Shown: positions 35,300 through 42,935 of the stretch, one piece after another | Position numbering within the stretch: the stretch's first letter is position 1 | Layout: every line of letters begins with the position of its first letter | Source: Planctomycetota bacterium | Lineage (GTDB): Bacteria > Planctomycetota > UBA1135 > GCA-002686595 | NCBI GenBank assembly: GCA_029250885.1 | Contig: JAQXEK010000028.1 | Span: 1 to 42,936, forward strand | Direction: 5' to 3' | Length of the DNA: 42,936 nt | The notes under the pieces: model-generated | Told to the model about the DNA's origin: nothing | What the model saw: the letters and a program-made list of their open reading frames with translations, nothing else | The model's database searches: none | Translations under genes and position numbers: made by a program

Positions 35300-36982
35300 C
35301 TAAGGGCGAGGCTCGGCGGGAATGTCGTCTTCTTGGCCTAGCAGCCAAGCTGTGTTGTAGACCAGGCGTGCGGTGCGAGTGACCTTGAGATAGTCCACAC
35401 CAGCAGGCATGTCACGCCAAGTGTGGTAGTCGTGGTTGTTTGTAATGGGCAGGGCTTCAAAGAAGAACAGCACGGGCACGCCAACGCGGTGGAAGGAGTA
35501 GTGGTCCGAGCGCTTCCAGAGCTCTTCACCTTTGCGAGTGACGACCTTCTTGATTCCACTCGACTCGAGTTTCTGGGCCCGCTCTAGGACTTTGCCCAGG
35601 TCTGGGTTTCTCTTGACTCCAAGTACGATTGTCTCGGAGTTTTTGCCGACCCCAATCATGTCCATGTTGATCATCGCAATCCACTTCTCTGACGGGATCG
35701 GAGGTGCGTCGCAGAGGGCTTGACTGCCCAAGAGCCCGTCCTCTTCGCCTGAGAAGGTAGCAAAGATATAGGAGCGCTTTGGCTTGGCTTTGGCCATAGC
35801 CTGGGCGACTTCCAAAAGGGCGGCGATGCCCGAGGCATTGTCGTCGGCACCCGCGGCCATGCGCCCGCGGAAACCAACTCCGAGGTGGTCCATATGAGCA
35901 CCGAGCACGACATACTGATCCGCAAACTCGGGGTCGCTTCCCCGCAGTAGGGCGACGACATTGGGCGCTTGCATTGTGCGCTCTTCGGTCTCGGCTGTAA
36001 ATCGCACAGTCCGACCCTTGGGGTGCTTGCGGGTAGACTTGCCCGACTTGTCCATCTTCGCTGCGAGCTTGACGACGTCCTCGCCTAGCAGCTCCGAGGC
36101 AACCTCGACCGAGACCTCAATGGCGGGCAAGGCGGGCTTCTGGGGCCGCTCGCCGACGGGAACATTCCAGCTGGCCCAGGTGTGGTGGAAGCCGAAGTCG
36201 AGCTCGGGCTCTTGGCTCTCCGTCGATTTTTTATCGGCCGGCGCCCGGCCGGGAATCTCCACAGGAGGAAGCCCACCCTTGAGAAGCTTACCCTTCTTGT
36301 CGACGGCGTTGTCTGGGGCCGGGCGACGCACGAAGATCACTCCGCGCACTCCCTCTTTTTTTAGGCCCTTTAGCTTAGTGAAGATATTTGCGGCTTCGCT
36401 GATCTCGGGTCCATCCAGGACCCGCTTATGACGCGGCTCTTCCCAGAGAACAAGCGCGATCTTATCCTCCATCTTGCCGCCCTTGAGGTCGTCGTAATTG
36501 TCTTTTGGCGCGTGGATGCCGAAACCCAAGAAGCAGAGCTCGCCCTCTGCCTCTCCATTGGCTCCAGGCAAGGGAGTGAAGTCCTTCGCGAGCTTAAAAT
36601 CCACGGGAACATCTTCGTCCACCTCGAGCTCGAGCAAGCAGCCGTCGGCCACGGGGGCCTCCAGTTGCTTAGGATAGGTCCAAGGCAAGATAAAGCTGCC
36701 ATCAGGGCCCAACCCCTCTAGCCCATAGCTCTCCAGGTGAGCTGCGATGTAGTCGGCTGCCAAGTCCAAGCCTCGACTTGGTGTATCGCGGCCCTCCAAC
36801 TCGGGCGAGGCCAAATAGTTCACATGCCCAAGTATCTCTGGCTGGGAAATCGTCTCGAACCCACCCTCGTACCGATCTTCGGCGTCCTCCTTTTGCGCGT
36901 GACCCAAACCTAGGACAAGGGGCAGTACGCACACCAATCCAAACATCATCCATCGACTGCTATTCATGGTCCTATTCTCCAA
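35300..36982 (-). CDS. Secreted M28-family zinc aminopeptidase with PA-domain insert, 560 aa
   Basis: Signal peptide (WMMFGLVCVLPLVLGLGHA), then a catalytic fold interrupted by a protease-associated-type insert at about 150-290. Zinc ligands and catalytic residues: VVLGAHMDHLG (first His), GADDNASGIAALLE (bridging Asp), FSGEEDGLLGS (catalytic Glu-Glu), MINMDMIG (Asp), and KRSDHYSFHRVG (motif before the last His NNHDYHTW). Family members remove N-terminal amino acids from peptides outside the cytoplasm; the exact specificity is not readable. Two starts are possible, at 36982 and 36967 (MNSSRWMMFG), both before the signal peptide. It precedes the PBP4-type gene by 4 bases; a 121-base gap separates it from the galE stop. 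Confidence 0.92.
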   Translation of the reverse strand: MENRTMNSSRWMMFGLVCVLPLVLGLGHAQKEDAEDRYEGGFETISQPEILGHVNYLASPELEGRDTPSRGLDLAADYIAAHLESYGLEGLGPDGSFILPWTYPKQLEAPVADGCLLELEVDEDVPVDFKLAKDFTPLPGANGEAEGELCFLGFGIHAPKDNYDDLKGGKMEDKIALVLWEEPRHKRVLDGPEISEAANIFTKLKGLKKEGVRGVIFVRRPAPDNAVDKKGKLLKGGLPPVEIPGRAPADKKSTESQEPELDFGFHHTWASWNVPVGERPQKPALPAIEVSVEVASELLGEDVVKLAAKMDKSGKSTRKHPKGRTVRFTAETEERTMQAPNVVALLRGSDPEFADQYVVLGAHMDHLGVGFRGRMAAGADDNASGIAALLEVAQAMAKAKPKRSYIFATFSGEEDGLLGSQALCDAPPIPSEKWIAMINMDMIGVGKNSETIVLGVKRNPDLGKVLERAQKLESSGIKKVVTRKGEELWKRSDHYSFHRVGVPVLFFFEALPITNNHDYHTWRDMPAGVDYLKVTRTARLVYNTAWLLGQEDDIPAEPRP

Positions 36983-37103
36983 AGCGCTAGGCCAACGTTC
37001 AACCCTTGAGGGCGTTGCGTACCTAGAATGCGCCGCGTCCTAGGGCCGCTTGCAGGGAAGCCCTTGGGACCGTGGCTAGGTTAATGCACCCTTGACCGTC
37101 AAG

Positions 37104-38138
37104 TCACTTGCCGTAGCCGTTGGGGTGCGCCTTTAGGAATCTCCAGGCATCGCTGACGATACTCTCCAGGTCACCCCGATTCGCTTCCCAGCCAAGCAGA
37201 CGCTTGGCTTCGGTTCCACCGCTGACGAGCATGGCGGGGTCTCCTTCACGCCGTCCGACCACCCGTGCCGGAATCTCATGTCCGGTCACCTTGCGGGCAA
37301 CCTCGATCACCTCGCGGACCGAGAAGCCCGTGCCGGTTCCTAAGTTGCATGCCAGCCGCTGGGTGCCCGTCTGCAACTTGACTAAGGCACGCAGGTGCGC
37401 ATCGCCTAGATCTTCCACGTGAATGTAGTCTCGAACACAGGTGCCGTCGGGCGTGTCGTAGTCGTCGCCGAACATCAAGATCTCATCGCGCTTGCCCAGG
37501 GCAACCTGAAGGACCAACGGAATCAAGTGGGTCTCCGGGTTGTGGTCTTCACCGATGTCGCGCTGGGTCGAAGCTCCGGCGGCATTAAAGTAGCGCAGGG
37601 CGGCAAAGCGCATCCCGTAGGCACGCGAGAAGTCCCCCATCATGTGCTCCATGTGTAGCTTCGTATTGCCGTAGGGGTTGATCGGCCTCTGCGAGTGTCC
37701 GTCGGGAATCGGCATTTCGGTGGGCTCGCCGTAGGTCGCGCAGGTCGAGCTAAAGACGATGTCCCGGCACTCGGCCCGGCGCATGGCCTGGAGCAGCTCC
37801 CAGGTGTTCGTAACGTTCTCCTTGTAGTACTTCGCGGGATCCGTCACGGACTCGCCCACATAGCAAAGAGCGGCAAAGTGAATCACCGCACTGGGCTTAT
37901 GCTTGGCGAACACTCGATCCAGGCCAGGAGCATCGCCGAGGTCACAGACCTCAAGGGGAGCCTGCACTGCCTCCTTGTGCCCGGCCTTAAGGTTGTCGAG
38001 CACAACGACGCCAACGCCCCGCCGCTCGAGCAGCTCGACTGTGTGGCTACCAATGTATCCTGCGCCACCGCAGACCAGCACCGGGCCCTTGGGCGTAGCA
38101 TCCTCGAGGGAGTCCATGTTTGTGTCTTGATTCGTCAT
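37104..38138 (-). CDS. galE: UDP-glucose 4-epimerase
   Basis: Interconverts UDP-glucose and UDP-galactose (or their N-acetyl forms) with bound NAD+, supplying surface polysaccharide. Extended short-chain dehydrogenase fold: VLVCGGAGYIGSHTVELLER (NAD loop), the IHFAALCYVGES strand, catalytic Ser in FSSTCATYGEPTEMP, and Y-x-x-x-K in INPYGNTKLHMEHM. Also LRYFNAAGA, DDYDTPDGTCVRDYIHVEDL and YNLGTG-like CNLGTGTGFSV. The open frame extends to 38231 inside aroA, but the ATG at 38138 (or 38117) gives a normal 344-residue protein. It begins 19 bases after the aroA stop, so co-transcription with aroA is likely. Confidence 0.95.
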   Translation of the reverse strand: MTNQDTNMDSLEDATPKGPVLVCGGAGYIGSHTVELLERRGVGVVVLDNLKAGHKEAVQAPLEVCDLGDAPGLDRVFAKHKPSAVIHFAALCYVGESVTDPAKYYKENVTNTWELLQAMRRAECRDIVFSSTCATYGEPTEMPIPDGHSQRPINPYGNTKLHMEHMMGDFSRAYGMRFAALRYFNAAGASTQRDIGEDHNPETHLIPLVLQVALGKRDEILMFGDDYDTPDGTCVRDYIHVEDLGDAHLRALVKLQTGTQRLACNLGTGTGFSVREVIEVARKVTGHEIPARVVGRREGDPAMLVSGGTEAKRLLGWEANRGDLESIVSDAWRFLKAHPNGYGK

Positions 38139-38157
38139 AGTTGCAGGCAGGATAGCG

Positions 38158-39594
38158 CTAAAGGGCGGCGAGGTCTTCCCAGAAGCTCGGCCAAGACTTA
38201 GAAGTTGCCATGGGGTCCAATACCAGAACACCCGGCTGGATCAGGCCGAAGAGTGCAAACGCGAAGGCCATGCGGTGGTCGCCCTGGGAGTCGAGCAAGA
38301 GCGCGCGTGGTCTGGTCTCCTCACGGTTTGCCGGAGCCGAAATGCGCAGGCCACAGACGCGCTCGTCGTTTCGGAGCTCAACTTGCAGGCCAAGTGACTT
38401 TAGACCGCTTGCCAGGGTTTGCAGGCGATTGCACTCCTTACCCACCAGGGTGTGTAGGCCGAGCAGCTCACTGGTTTCCCCCAGGTTAATCGCCGCGTAG
38501 GCGGCCACAGCAGCAAGGGGCGGGGCGAGGTCCGGATGCCCGGAGAGGTCGACTTCGGCCCCGCGCGTAATGCGACCAGCCGTTGCAAGCAGGTCGCTAT
38601 CGGTGTCGGAATCGTCTGCGTTGATCAGGCCCGAGTTAAGTCCGAACTGCACCAGGAAATTTACGATATGGCGGTCGCCCTGGGTGGACTTGGACCAAGG
38701 ACCGGGCACCTCAAGCTCGCCGCCGGTGATGGCTGCGGCGCACAGAGCGACCGCGGCGGAAGAGGCATCGGGCTCAAGATGGATGGGCTGGGTCGGCGCA
38801 GTCAGGACACCTTGAACCTCGAAGCTCTGGCCGCCTTTGAAGCGCGCATCGACGGGGGCTGCGAGCACGCCGAAGGTCTTGAGCATCGAGCGGGTCAGCT
38901 CTAGGTACGGTTGGCTGGGCAGGGCTCCGTCGAGGTGGACTTGGATCGGGTCCACATAGCAGGCGGCGGCGAAGAGCAGGGCCGAAAGCTCTTGGCTCGA
39001 GCTGGGGTTGCGAAGGTTGAGGTCCGGGGGTGGACCAATGGAGTCTAGACCCACGGGCCAGGCCCCATGCTCGCTGCACTTCAGCTTGACGCCCGCGTCC
39101 TGTAAGGCGGTAAAGAGCGCGGGGCTGCGCCGCCGCTCTAGGGTGCCCAGACCCCGCACGGAGACGTTGCCGCTGCAGCAGAGACCTGCGATAGCCGTCA
39201 CCAGCCGGGCAAGGGTCGCAGACTCGCCTACTTCGAAGGGCCCGATCGGCTGCAGACCGCCCACATGGCACGGTGAGCTTCCAATGACGTTCAAGGCCCG
39301 GGGTGCCGTCCATTGCAAGGAGAGCCCGAGGTTCTCGAGGATCCCGATGGCCGCCGTGATGTCGTCGCAGGCCCCTAGGCGCGCTGCGCCGGTGATGCGG
39401 GTGGTCCCGTTGGCCAGCCCCGCAAAGAGCAGGGCGCGTTGGGCAAGGGACTTGGAAGCGGGCGGTGTGATCGAGCCCGAGATGGGGGCACGGGGAGACA
39501 GGCCGCGAGGCGTTGTTGGGTCGCTGAAGGCAACTTTTTGTTCCCTGGGACCGCCCAAATCAGAAGAGTCAAAGGCTTGGCGCATGGCCCCCAT
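38158..39594 (-). CDS. aroA: 3-phosphoshikimate 1-carboxyvinyltransferase (EPSP synthase)
   Basis: Transfers enolpyruvyl from PEP to shikimate-3-phosphate, sixth step of the aromatic pathway. Conserved parts: PPASKSLAQRALLFAGLANG, the PEP loop GESATLARLV, SSSQELSALLFAAA, LEPDASSAAVAL, LSGHPDLAPPLAAVAAYA (catalytic Asp), GKECNRLQTL (catalytic Glu), DHRMAFAFALFGL, and ATSKSWPSFWEDL. The PEP loop, usually G-N-A-G-T-x-x-R-P, here has Ala in place of the second Gly and Leu in place of Pro, the change found in some glyphosate-insensitive enzymes. About 40 extra residues precede the core; a second ATG at 39585 is equally possible. Divergent from purC. Confidence 0.92.
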   Translation of the reverse strand: MGAMRQAFDSSDLGGPREQKVAFSDPTTPRGLSPRAPISGSITPPASKSLAQRALLFAGLANGTTRITGAARLGACDDITAAIGILENLGLSLQWTAPRALNVIGSSPCHVGGLQPIGPFEVGESATLARLVTAIAGLCCSGNVSVRGLGTLERRRSPALFTALQDAGVKLKCSEHGAWPVGLDSIGPPPDLNLRNPSSSQELSALLFAAACYVDPIQVHLDGALPSQPYLELTRSMLKTFGVLAAPVDARFKGGQSFEVQGVLTAPTQPIHLEPDASSAAVALCAAAITGGELEVPGPWSKSTQGDRHIVNFLVQFGLNSGLINADDSDTDSDLLATAGRITRGAEVDLSGHPDLAPPLAAVAAYAAINLGETSELLGLHTLVGKECNRLQTLASGLKSLGLQVELRNDERVCGLRISAPANREETRPRALLLDSQGDHRMAFAFALFGLIQPGVLVLDPMATSKSWPSFWEDLAAL

Positions 39595-39622
39595 TGTAGC
39601 GGGCCCCGAGGCCTGTCATAAT
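39594..39622 (+). promoter_or_regulatory. Candidate sigma-70-type promoter for purC
   Basis: TTGTAG at 39594-39599 and CATAAT at 39617-39622 are separated by exactly 17 bases. They lie 61 or 97 bases before the two possible purC starts. The -10 matches the consensus at five of six bases and the -35 at three of six. A reverse-strand TACAAT at 39593-39598 could be the -10 of the divergent aroA gene. No other element was found. It is a motif match only. Confidence 0.4.
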
Positions 39623-39718
39623 CCAACTTGTCTGGTCCCTAGGCAAAAAATCCAAGGGAAATCGGACCTCCTCTTCCACTCGATGCCTGGCATCCCCGAC
39701 CTGAAAACACTTCGGACT

Positions 39719-40648
39719 ATGCAAGACTCCATCTATCTCGGCCGCCGCGAGACCATCGGCGACCTCACCTTATTAACGGCTGGCAAGGTACGCGACATTT
39801 ATCCCCTCGGGGAAGACAAGCTGCTCTTCGTTACCAGCGACCGCGTCTCGGCCTTTGACGTGATCCTTCCAAATGGCATCCCCAACAAGGGACGCGTCCT
39901 GACCCACATCGCCTGCTGGTGGTTTGGTCAAACCGAGGATCTGATTGCGAACCACCTAATCTCCACGGACGTGGAGGACATCCCCGGGATCTCCGATCAG
40001 GAGCGTAGGGATCTTGAGGGCCGCATCATGATTGTGCACCGCGCAGCCCCGACTGCTGTGGAGTGGGTCGTGCGTGGCTATATCGTCGGCTCCGGCTGGA
40101 AGGAATACCAGAAGCAGGGCACGATCTGCGACATCGCCCTGCCCGAAGGCTTGGAGTTCTGCGAGCGCCTGCCCATGCCGCTCTTTACCCCGACCACCAA
40201 GGACGACGAGCACGACATGGCAATCTCCCCTGAGGTGGCCTGTGAGACTGTTGGCACCAATGTATACGAGAAGGCACTTGCGGCCACCATGGCCCTGTTT
40301 GCCCGGGGTACCGAAGTGCTCGCTTCCCACAACATGCTTCTCGCTGACACCAAGTTCGAGTTTGGCCTGTTGAACGGCGAGGTAATCCTGATCGACGAAG
40401 CGCTGACCCCGGACTCGTCTCGATTCTGGCCCGCGGACAAGTATGCCGTTGGCCAAAACCAGCCTAGCCTCGACAAGCAGATCCTTCGGGACTGGCTCGA
40501 GACCTTGGACTGGAACAAGGAGGCACCCGGACCTGAGATCGACCCATCGATCTCGGCCCAACTCGCCTCGAGCTACGCCGAAATTTGCCAGACCCTGACG
40601 GATTCCCTGCCATTGGGAATCGTTACCGCTCAGACCGAAAACGCCTAA
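39719..40648 (+). CDS. purC: Phosphoribosylaminoimidazole-succinocarboxamide synthase
   Basis: Joins aspartate to CAIR with ATP to give SAICAR in purine synthesis. Conserved features: AGKVRDIYPLGEDKLLFVTS near the N-terminus, DRVSAFDVILPNGIPNKG, EWVVRGYIVGSGWKEYQKQG, LFTPTTKDDEHD, LLADTKFEFG, and LIDEALTPDSSRFWPAD. The long C-terminus and spacing resemble the yeast-type enzyme. The open frame runs back to 39008 through aroA on the other strand, which is spurious. ATG at 39719 (309 residues) fits the family, ATG at 39683 (321 residues) is an alternative. Neither has a clear ribosome binding site. purE follows 12 bases after the stop. Confidence 0.95.
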   Translation: MQDSIYLGRRETIGDLTLLTAGKVRDIYPLGEDKLLFVTSDRVSAFDVILPNGIPNKGRVLTHIACWWFGQTEDLIANHLISTDVEDIPGISDQERRDLEGRIMIVHRAAPTAVEWVVRGYIVGSGWKEYQKQGTICDIALPEGLEFCERLPMPLFTPTTKDDEHDMAISPEVACETVGTNVYEKALAATMALFARGTEVLASHNMLLADTKFEFGLLNGEVILIDEALTPDSSRFWPADKYAVGQNQPSLDKQILRDWLETLDWNKEAPGPEIDPSISAQLASSYAEICQTLTDSLPLGIVTAQTENA

Positions 40649-40660
40649 CCCCCCCGTCCC

Positions 40661-41164
40661 ATGACCTCTCCCAAAGTTGCCATCTTGATGGGCTCGGACT
40701 CCGATGCCGATCGCCTACAGCCCTGCTTCGACCACCTCGCTAAGTTTGGCGTCCCCTTCGAGGCCAAGGTCCGCTCTGCCCACCGAACGCCGGCAGCCCT
40801 CGTGACTTACCTCGCCGAGGCAGAGGCTGTTGGCGTGCAGGTCTTCCTGTGTGCGGCGGGTAGCGCTGCCCACCTGGCCGGCGTCGTCGCCGCACACACA
40901 CTCAAGCCGGTGATGGGGATTCCTATGGACAACCCTCCTCTCGGTGGCCTGGATGCCCTACTCGCCACGGTCCAGATGCCCAGCGGCATCCCGGTGGCCA
41001 CCGTGGCTGTCGGTGGCGGAGGCCCTGCGAACGCCGCTCTCTTCGCTATCCGCATTCTCGCCCTCCAAGACGAGCAACTTGCGGCACGTTTGGTCGAGTT
41101 CCGCGAAGAAATGGCCGACAAGGTAGAAGCCAAAGACGCTGCACTTCAAGCGCGTTTCGCCTAA
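40661..41164 (+). CDS. purE: 5-(carboxyamino)imidazole ribonucleotide mutase
   Basis: Class I PurE interconverts N5-CAIR and CAIR just before the PurC step. It shows [16 protein letters not shown] at the N-terminus, [20 protein letters not shown] with the catalytic His, [18 protein letters not shown], and [20 protein letters not shown] followed by [17 protein letters not shown]. The 167 residues match class I enzymes. purK, the partner supplying N5-CAIR, is not in the window. It lies 12 bases after purC and 20 before mtnA, so one transcript is likely. Confidence 0.96.
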   Translation: MTSPKVAILMGSDSDADRLQPCFDHLAKFGVPFEAKVRSAHRTPAALVTYLAEAEAVGVQVFLCAAGSAAHLAGVVAAHTLKPVMGIPMDNPPLGGLDALLATVQMPSGIPVATVAVGGGGPANAALFAIRILALQDEQLAARLVEFREEMADKVEAKDAALQARFA

Positions 41165-41184
41165 GCACCCCCAACCCCCTAGTT

Positions 41185-42261
41185 ATGAACGTAAGTACCC
41201 TCTCTTGGATCGACGGCGACAGCCAGAACGGCTTCTGCCGCATGGTCGAGCAGACCCTTCTGCCCGCTGAATTTATTGAGATCGACGTAAAAACCGTCCC
41301 GGATATGGTCGACGCAATCTGGCGCCTTGCCGTTCGCGGAGCACCGGCTATTGGTGTCGCGGCGGGCTACGGGATGTTGCTTGGCGTTCAGGCGGAAGCC
41401 GGCCGGGATCGCGACGACCTGATGGCCCACATCCAAGGCACGTCCGAAACCCTCGCCAAGGCGCGGCCAACTGCAGTCAACCTGTTTTGGGCCCTAGATC
41501 GCATGGTACGCCGCGCAAAGGTCGACTTCGAGGCGGGCGCAGACAGTGCCGGGCTTGTGGCCGGTCTCTTCGAGGAAGCCAAGGCGATCCATACCGAGGA
41601 CGCCGCCCAGTGTCGCCGCATGGGCGAACTAGGTGCGGAGCTCATTCAAGATGGCATGGCTTTGCTCACGCACTGCAACGCCGGGGCACTTGCGACTGGT
41701 GGCATGGGCACGGCCTTGGCGCCGATGTATGTGGCCCACGAGCAGGGCAAGAAGATTGCGGTATTTGCCGATGAGACGCGCCCTCTACTTCAGGGGGCGC
41801 GGCTAACGACTTGGGAGCTAATGCAGGCTGGCATCGACGTGACTTTGATCACCGACAACATGGCCGCCCGGGTCATGATGGAAGGCAAAATCGACGCGGT
41901 CATCGTCGGGTCGGATCGTATTGCCCGCAACGGCGATGTGTGCAATAAGATCGGCACTTATGGGGTTGCGGTCTTGGCTAAGTACCACAACATTCCCTTC
42001 TATGTTGTCGCACCTAGGTCGACCATCGACACTGCTGTGGTCACCGGAGCGGACATCCCGATTGAAGAGCGTCCCGCCGAAGAGATCACCGAAGGCTATG
42101 GCAAGCGCACGGCTCCCGCCGAGGCCAAGGTCTACGCCCCGGCCTTCGATGTGACCCCTGCCGAATTGGTTACGGCCATCGTGACCGAGGCTGGGATCAT
42201 CGAGTCTCCGACGACGGAGAAGGTTCTTGAGATGATGGGCAGGCCAAAGTTGGGCTCCTAA
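41185..42261 (+). CDS. mtnA: S-methyl-5-thioribose-1-phosphate isomerase
   Basis: Isomerises methylthioribose-1-phosphate to the ribulose form in methionine salvage from methylthioadenosine. Features: AVRGAPAIGVAAGYG, RPTAVNLFWALDRM, LTHCNAGALATGGMGTAL with the catalytic Cys, ADETRPLLQGARLTTWEL, and GSDRIARNGDVCNKIGTYG with the catalytic Asp, followed by FYVVAPRSTID. Length 358 is typical and the family is related to eIF2B-alpha. Methylthioadenosine is released by aminopropyltransferases, one of whose relatives is encoded at 2999-4642, but no direct link is shown. No other salvage genes are adjacent. A good terminator follows at 42310-42349. Confidence 0.96.
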   Translation: MNVSTLSWIDGDSQNGFCRMVEQTLLPAEFIEIDVKTVPDMVDAIWRLAVRGAPAIGVAAGYGMLLGVQAEAGRDRDDLMAHIQGTSETLAKARPTAVNLFWALDRMVRRAKVDFEAGADSAGLVAGLFEEAKAIHTEDAAQCRRMGELGAELIQDGMALLTHCNAGALATGGMGTALAPMYVAHEQGKKIAVFADETRPLLQGARLTTWELMQAGIDVTLITDNMAARVMMEGKIDAVIVGSDRIARNGDVCNKIGTYGVAVLAKYHNIPFYVVAPRSTIDTAVVTGADIPIEERPAEEITEGYGKRTAPAEAKVYAPAFDVTPAELVTAIVTEAGIIESPTTEKVLEMMGRPKLGS

Positions 42262-42309
42262 GGATTTCAACAAGCGTGCGTCCGGTTTCTGCGAACCGGG
42301 GGACTTCAG

Positions 42310-42349
42310 AACAGAGCCCGAGAATCTAATCAGATTTTCGGGCTCTGTT
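42310..42349 (+). terminator. Intrinsic terminator after mtnA
   Basis: An 18-bp stem (42310-42327 with 42332-42349) closed by the loop AATC, with one G-U wobble pair. It begins AACAGAGCCCGAG and ends CTCTGTTT, so the 5' side has As and the 3' side Ts. It lies 48 bases after the mtnA stop and would close the purC-purE-mtnA transcript. The U-tail is short. Confidence 0.8.
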
Positions 42350-42421
42350 TCAGATTGCAGCAGGGCCAGGTCGATGTGTTGGGAAGTCAGTCCTACCCCC
42401 ACTGCCACGCTCTATTGCCCC

Positions 42422-42766
42422 ATGCCTGCCAAAAAGAACAACCCCTCCGCTTCAGCCAAGCCGAAGAAAAAGGCCCCAGTTCGGCGCACAAGCCCCCCTC
42501 GTGCCGATCAGCTAAGTGATGAGACCATCGAGTTTCTGACTGCGCTCGACCTCTATAAGCGTCAGAACATGCTTTCGTTCCTGCGCTTCGAGGAGATCTT
42601 CCCGGTGCTTGAAGTTTTGGGGTACACCTTTGAGGGTGACCGAGAGAAATTGGCCAAGACCTTTGAACAGGCGTTAGACCATCTTCGTGAAGAGTCGGGC
42701 AGACTCTTTCCAAGTTGGAGCGAGGTCTTCGGCGCGACCCTAGCCATGGGCTGGGAACGAAACTAG
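42422..42766 (+). CDS. Small basic-tailed protein with internal duplication, 114 aa
   Basis: Family not recognised by name. The frame is open from 42374, but the ATG at 42422 gives a Lys/Arg/Pro-rich N-terminal tail of about 30 residues (PAKKNNPSASAKPKKKAPVR). Then come two units of about 28 residues that align without gaps: ALDLYKRQNMLSFLRFEEIF with PVLEVLGY, and ALDHLREESGRLFPSWSEVF with GATLAMGW. Shared positions include Ala-Leu-Asp, a Phe, Glu, Phe and Gly-aromatic. The second unit resembles small planctomycete proteins with an F-P-T/S-W-S-E-V motif known to me only as hypotheticals. The basic tail could bind nucleic acid. A monocistronic gene between two terminators. Confidence 0.7.
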   Translation: MPAKKNNPSASAKPKKKAPVRRTSPPRADQLSDETIEFLTALDLYKRQNMLSFLRFEEIFPVLEVLGYTFEGDREKLAKTFEQALDHLREESGRLFPSWSEVFGATLAMGWERN

Positions 42767-42782
42767 ATCAGGGCACAGCAGC

Positions 42783-42822
42783 ACATCAGGGCTCTCCGGT
42801 AAATACCGGAGAGCCCTGATGT
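42783..42822. terminator. Long perfect hairpin, probable bidirectional terminator
   Basis: A 19-base arm (42783-42801), spacer AA, and its exact reverse complement (42804-42822); the core reads CATCAGGGCTCTCCGGTA. It starts 16 bases after the stop at 42766. A candidate minus-strand gene end lies 18 bases on its other side. No strong T-tract on either strand, so efficiency is uncertain. Confidence 0.7.
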
Positions 42823-42839
42823 CGTTTACAGCCACGCTC

Positions 42840-42935
42840 CTAGGATTGGGTCCCGGTGCCATGGCCCGAAATCGGTGCCACCTTCCCTTTGGCAATCCAT
42901 GGGGTTGTTGTGTAGCCTCGGGGAAAGCATCCGTC
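42840..42935 (-). CDS. Possible 3' end of a minus-strand gene (partial)
   Basis: A minus-strand frame is open from the window edge to TAG at 42840-42842. It encodes 31 residues, Gly/Thr/Pro-rich with a hydrophobic-polar alternation (CFPRGYTTTPWIAKGKVAPI). This looks like the end of a secreted or cell-surface protein. Another minus-strand frame ending at 42826 is also open for 36 residues but has less natural composition. The symmetric position of the hairpin at 42783-42822 favours a convergent gene end here. The evidence is thin because only about 100 bases are visible. Confidence 0.35.
   Translation of the reverse strand, partial: DGCFPRGYTTTPWIAKGKVAPISGHGTGTQS

Noticed and set aside
39008..39718. 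N-terminal extension of purC back into aroA
   Set aside because: The extra 237 codons are antisense to conserved aroA motifs, and purC enzymes begin shortly before the GKVRDIY motif.
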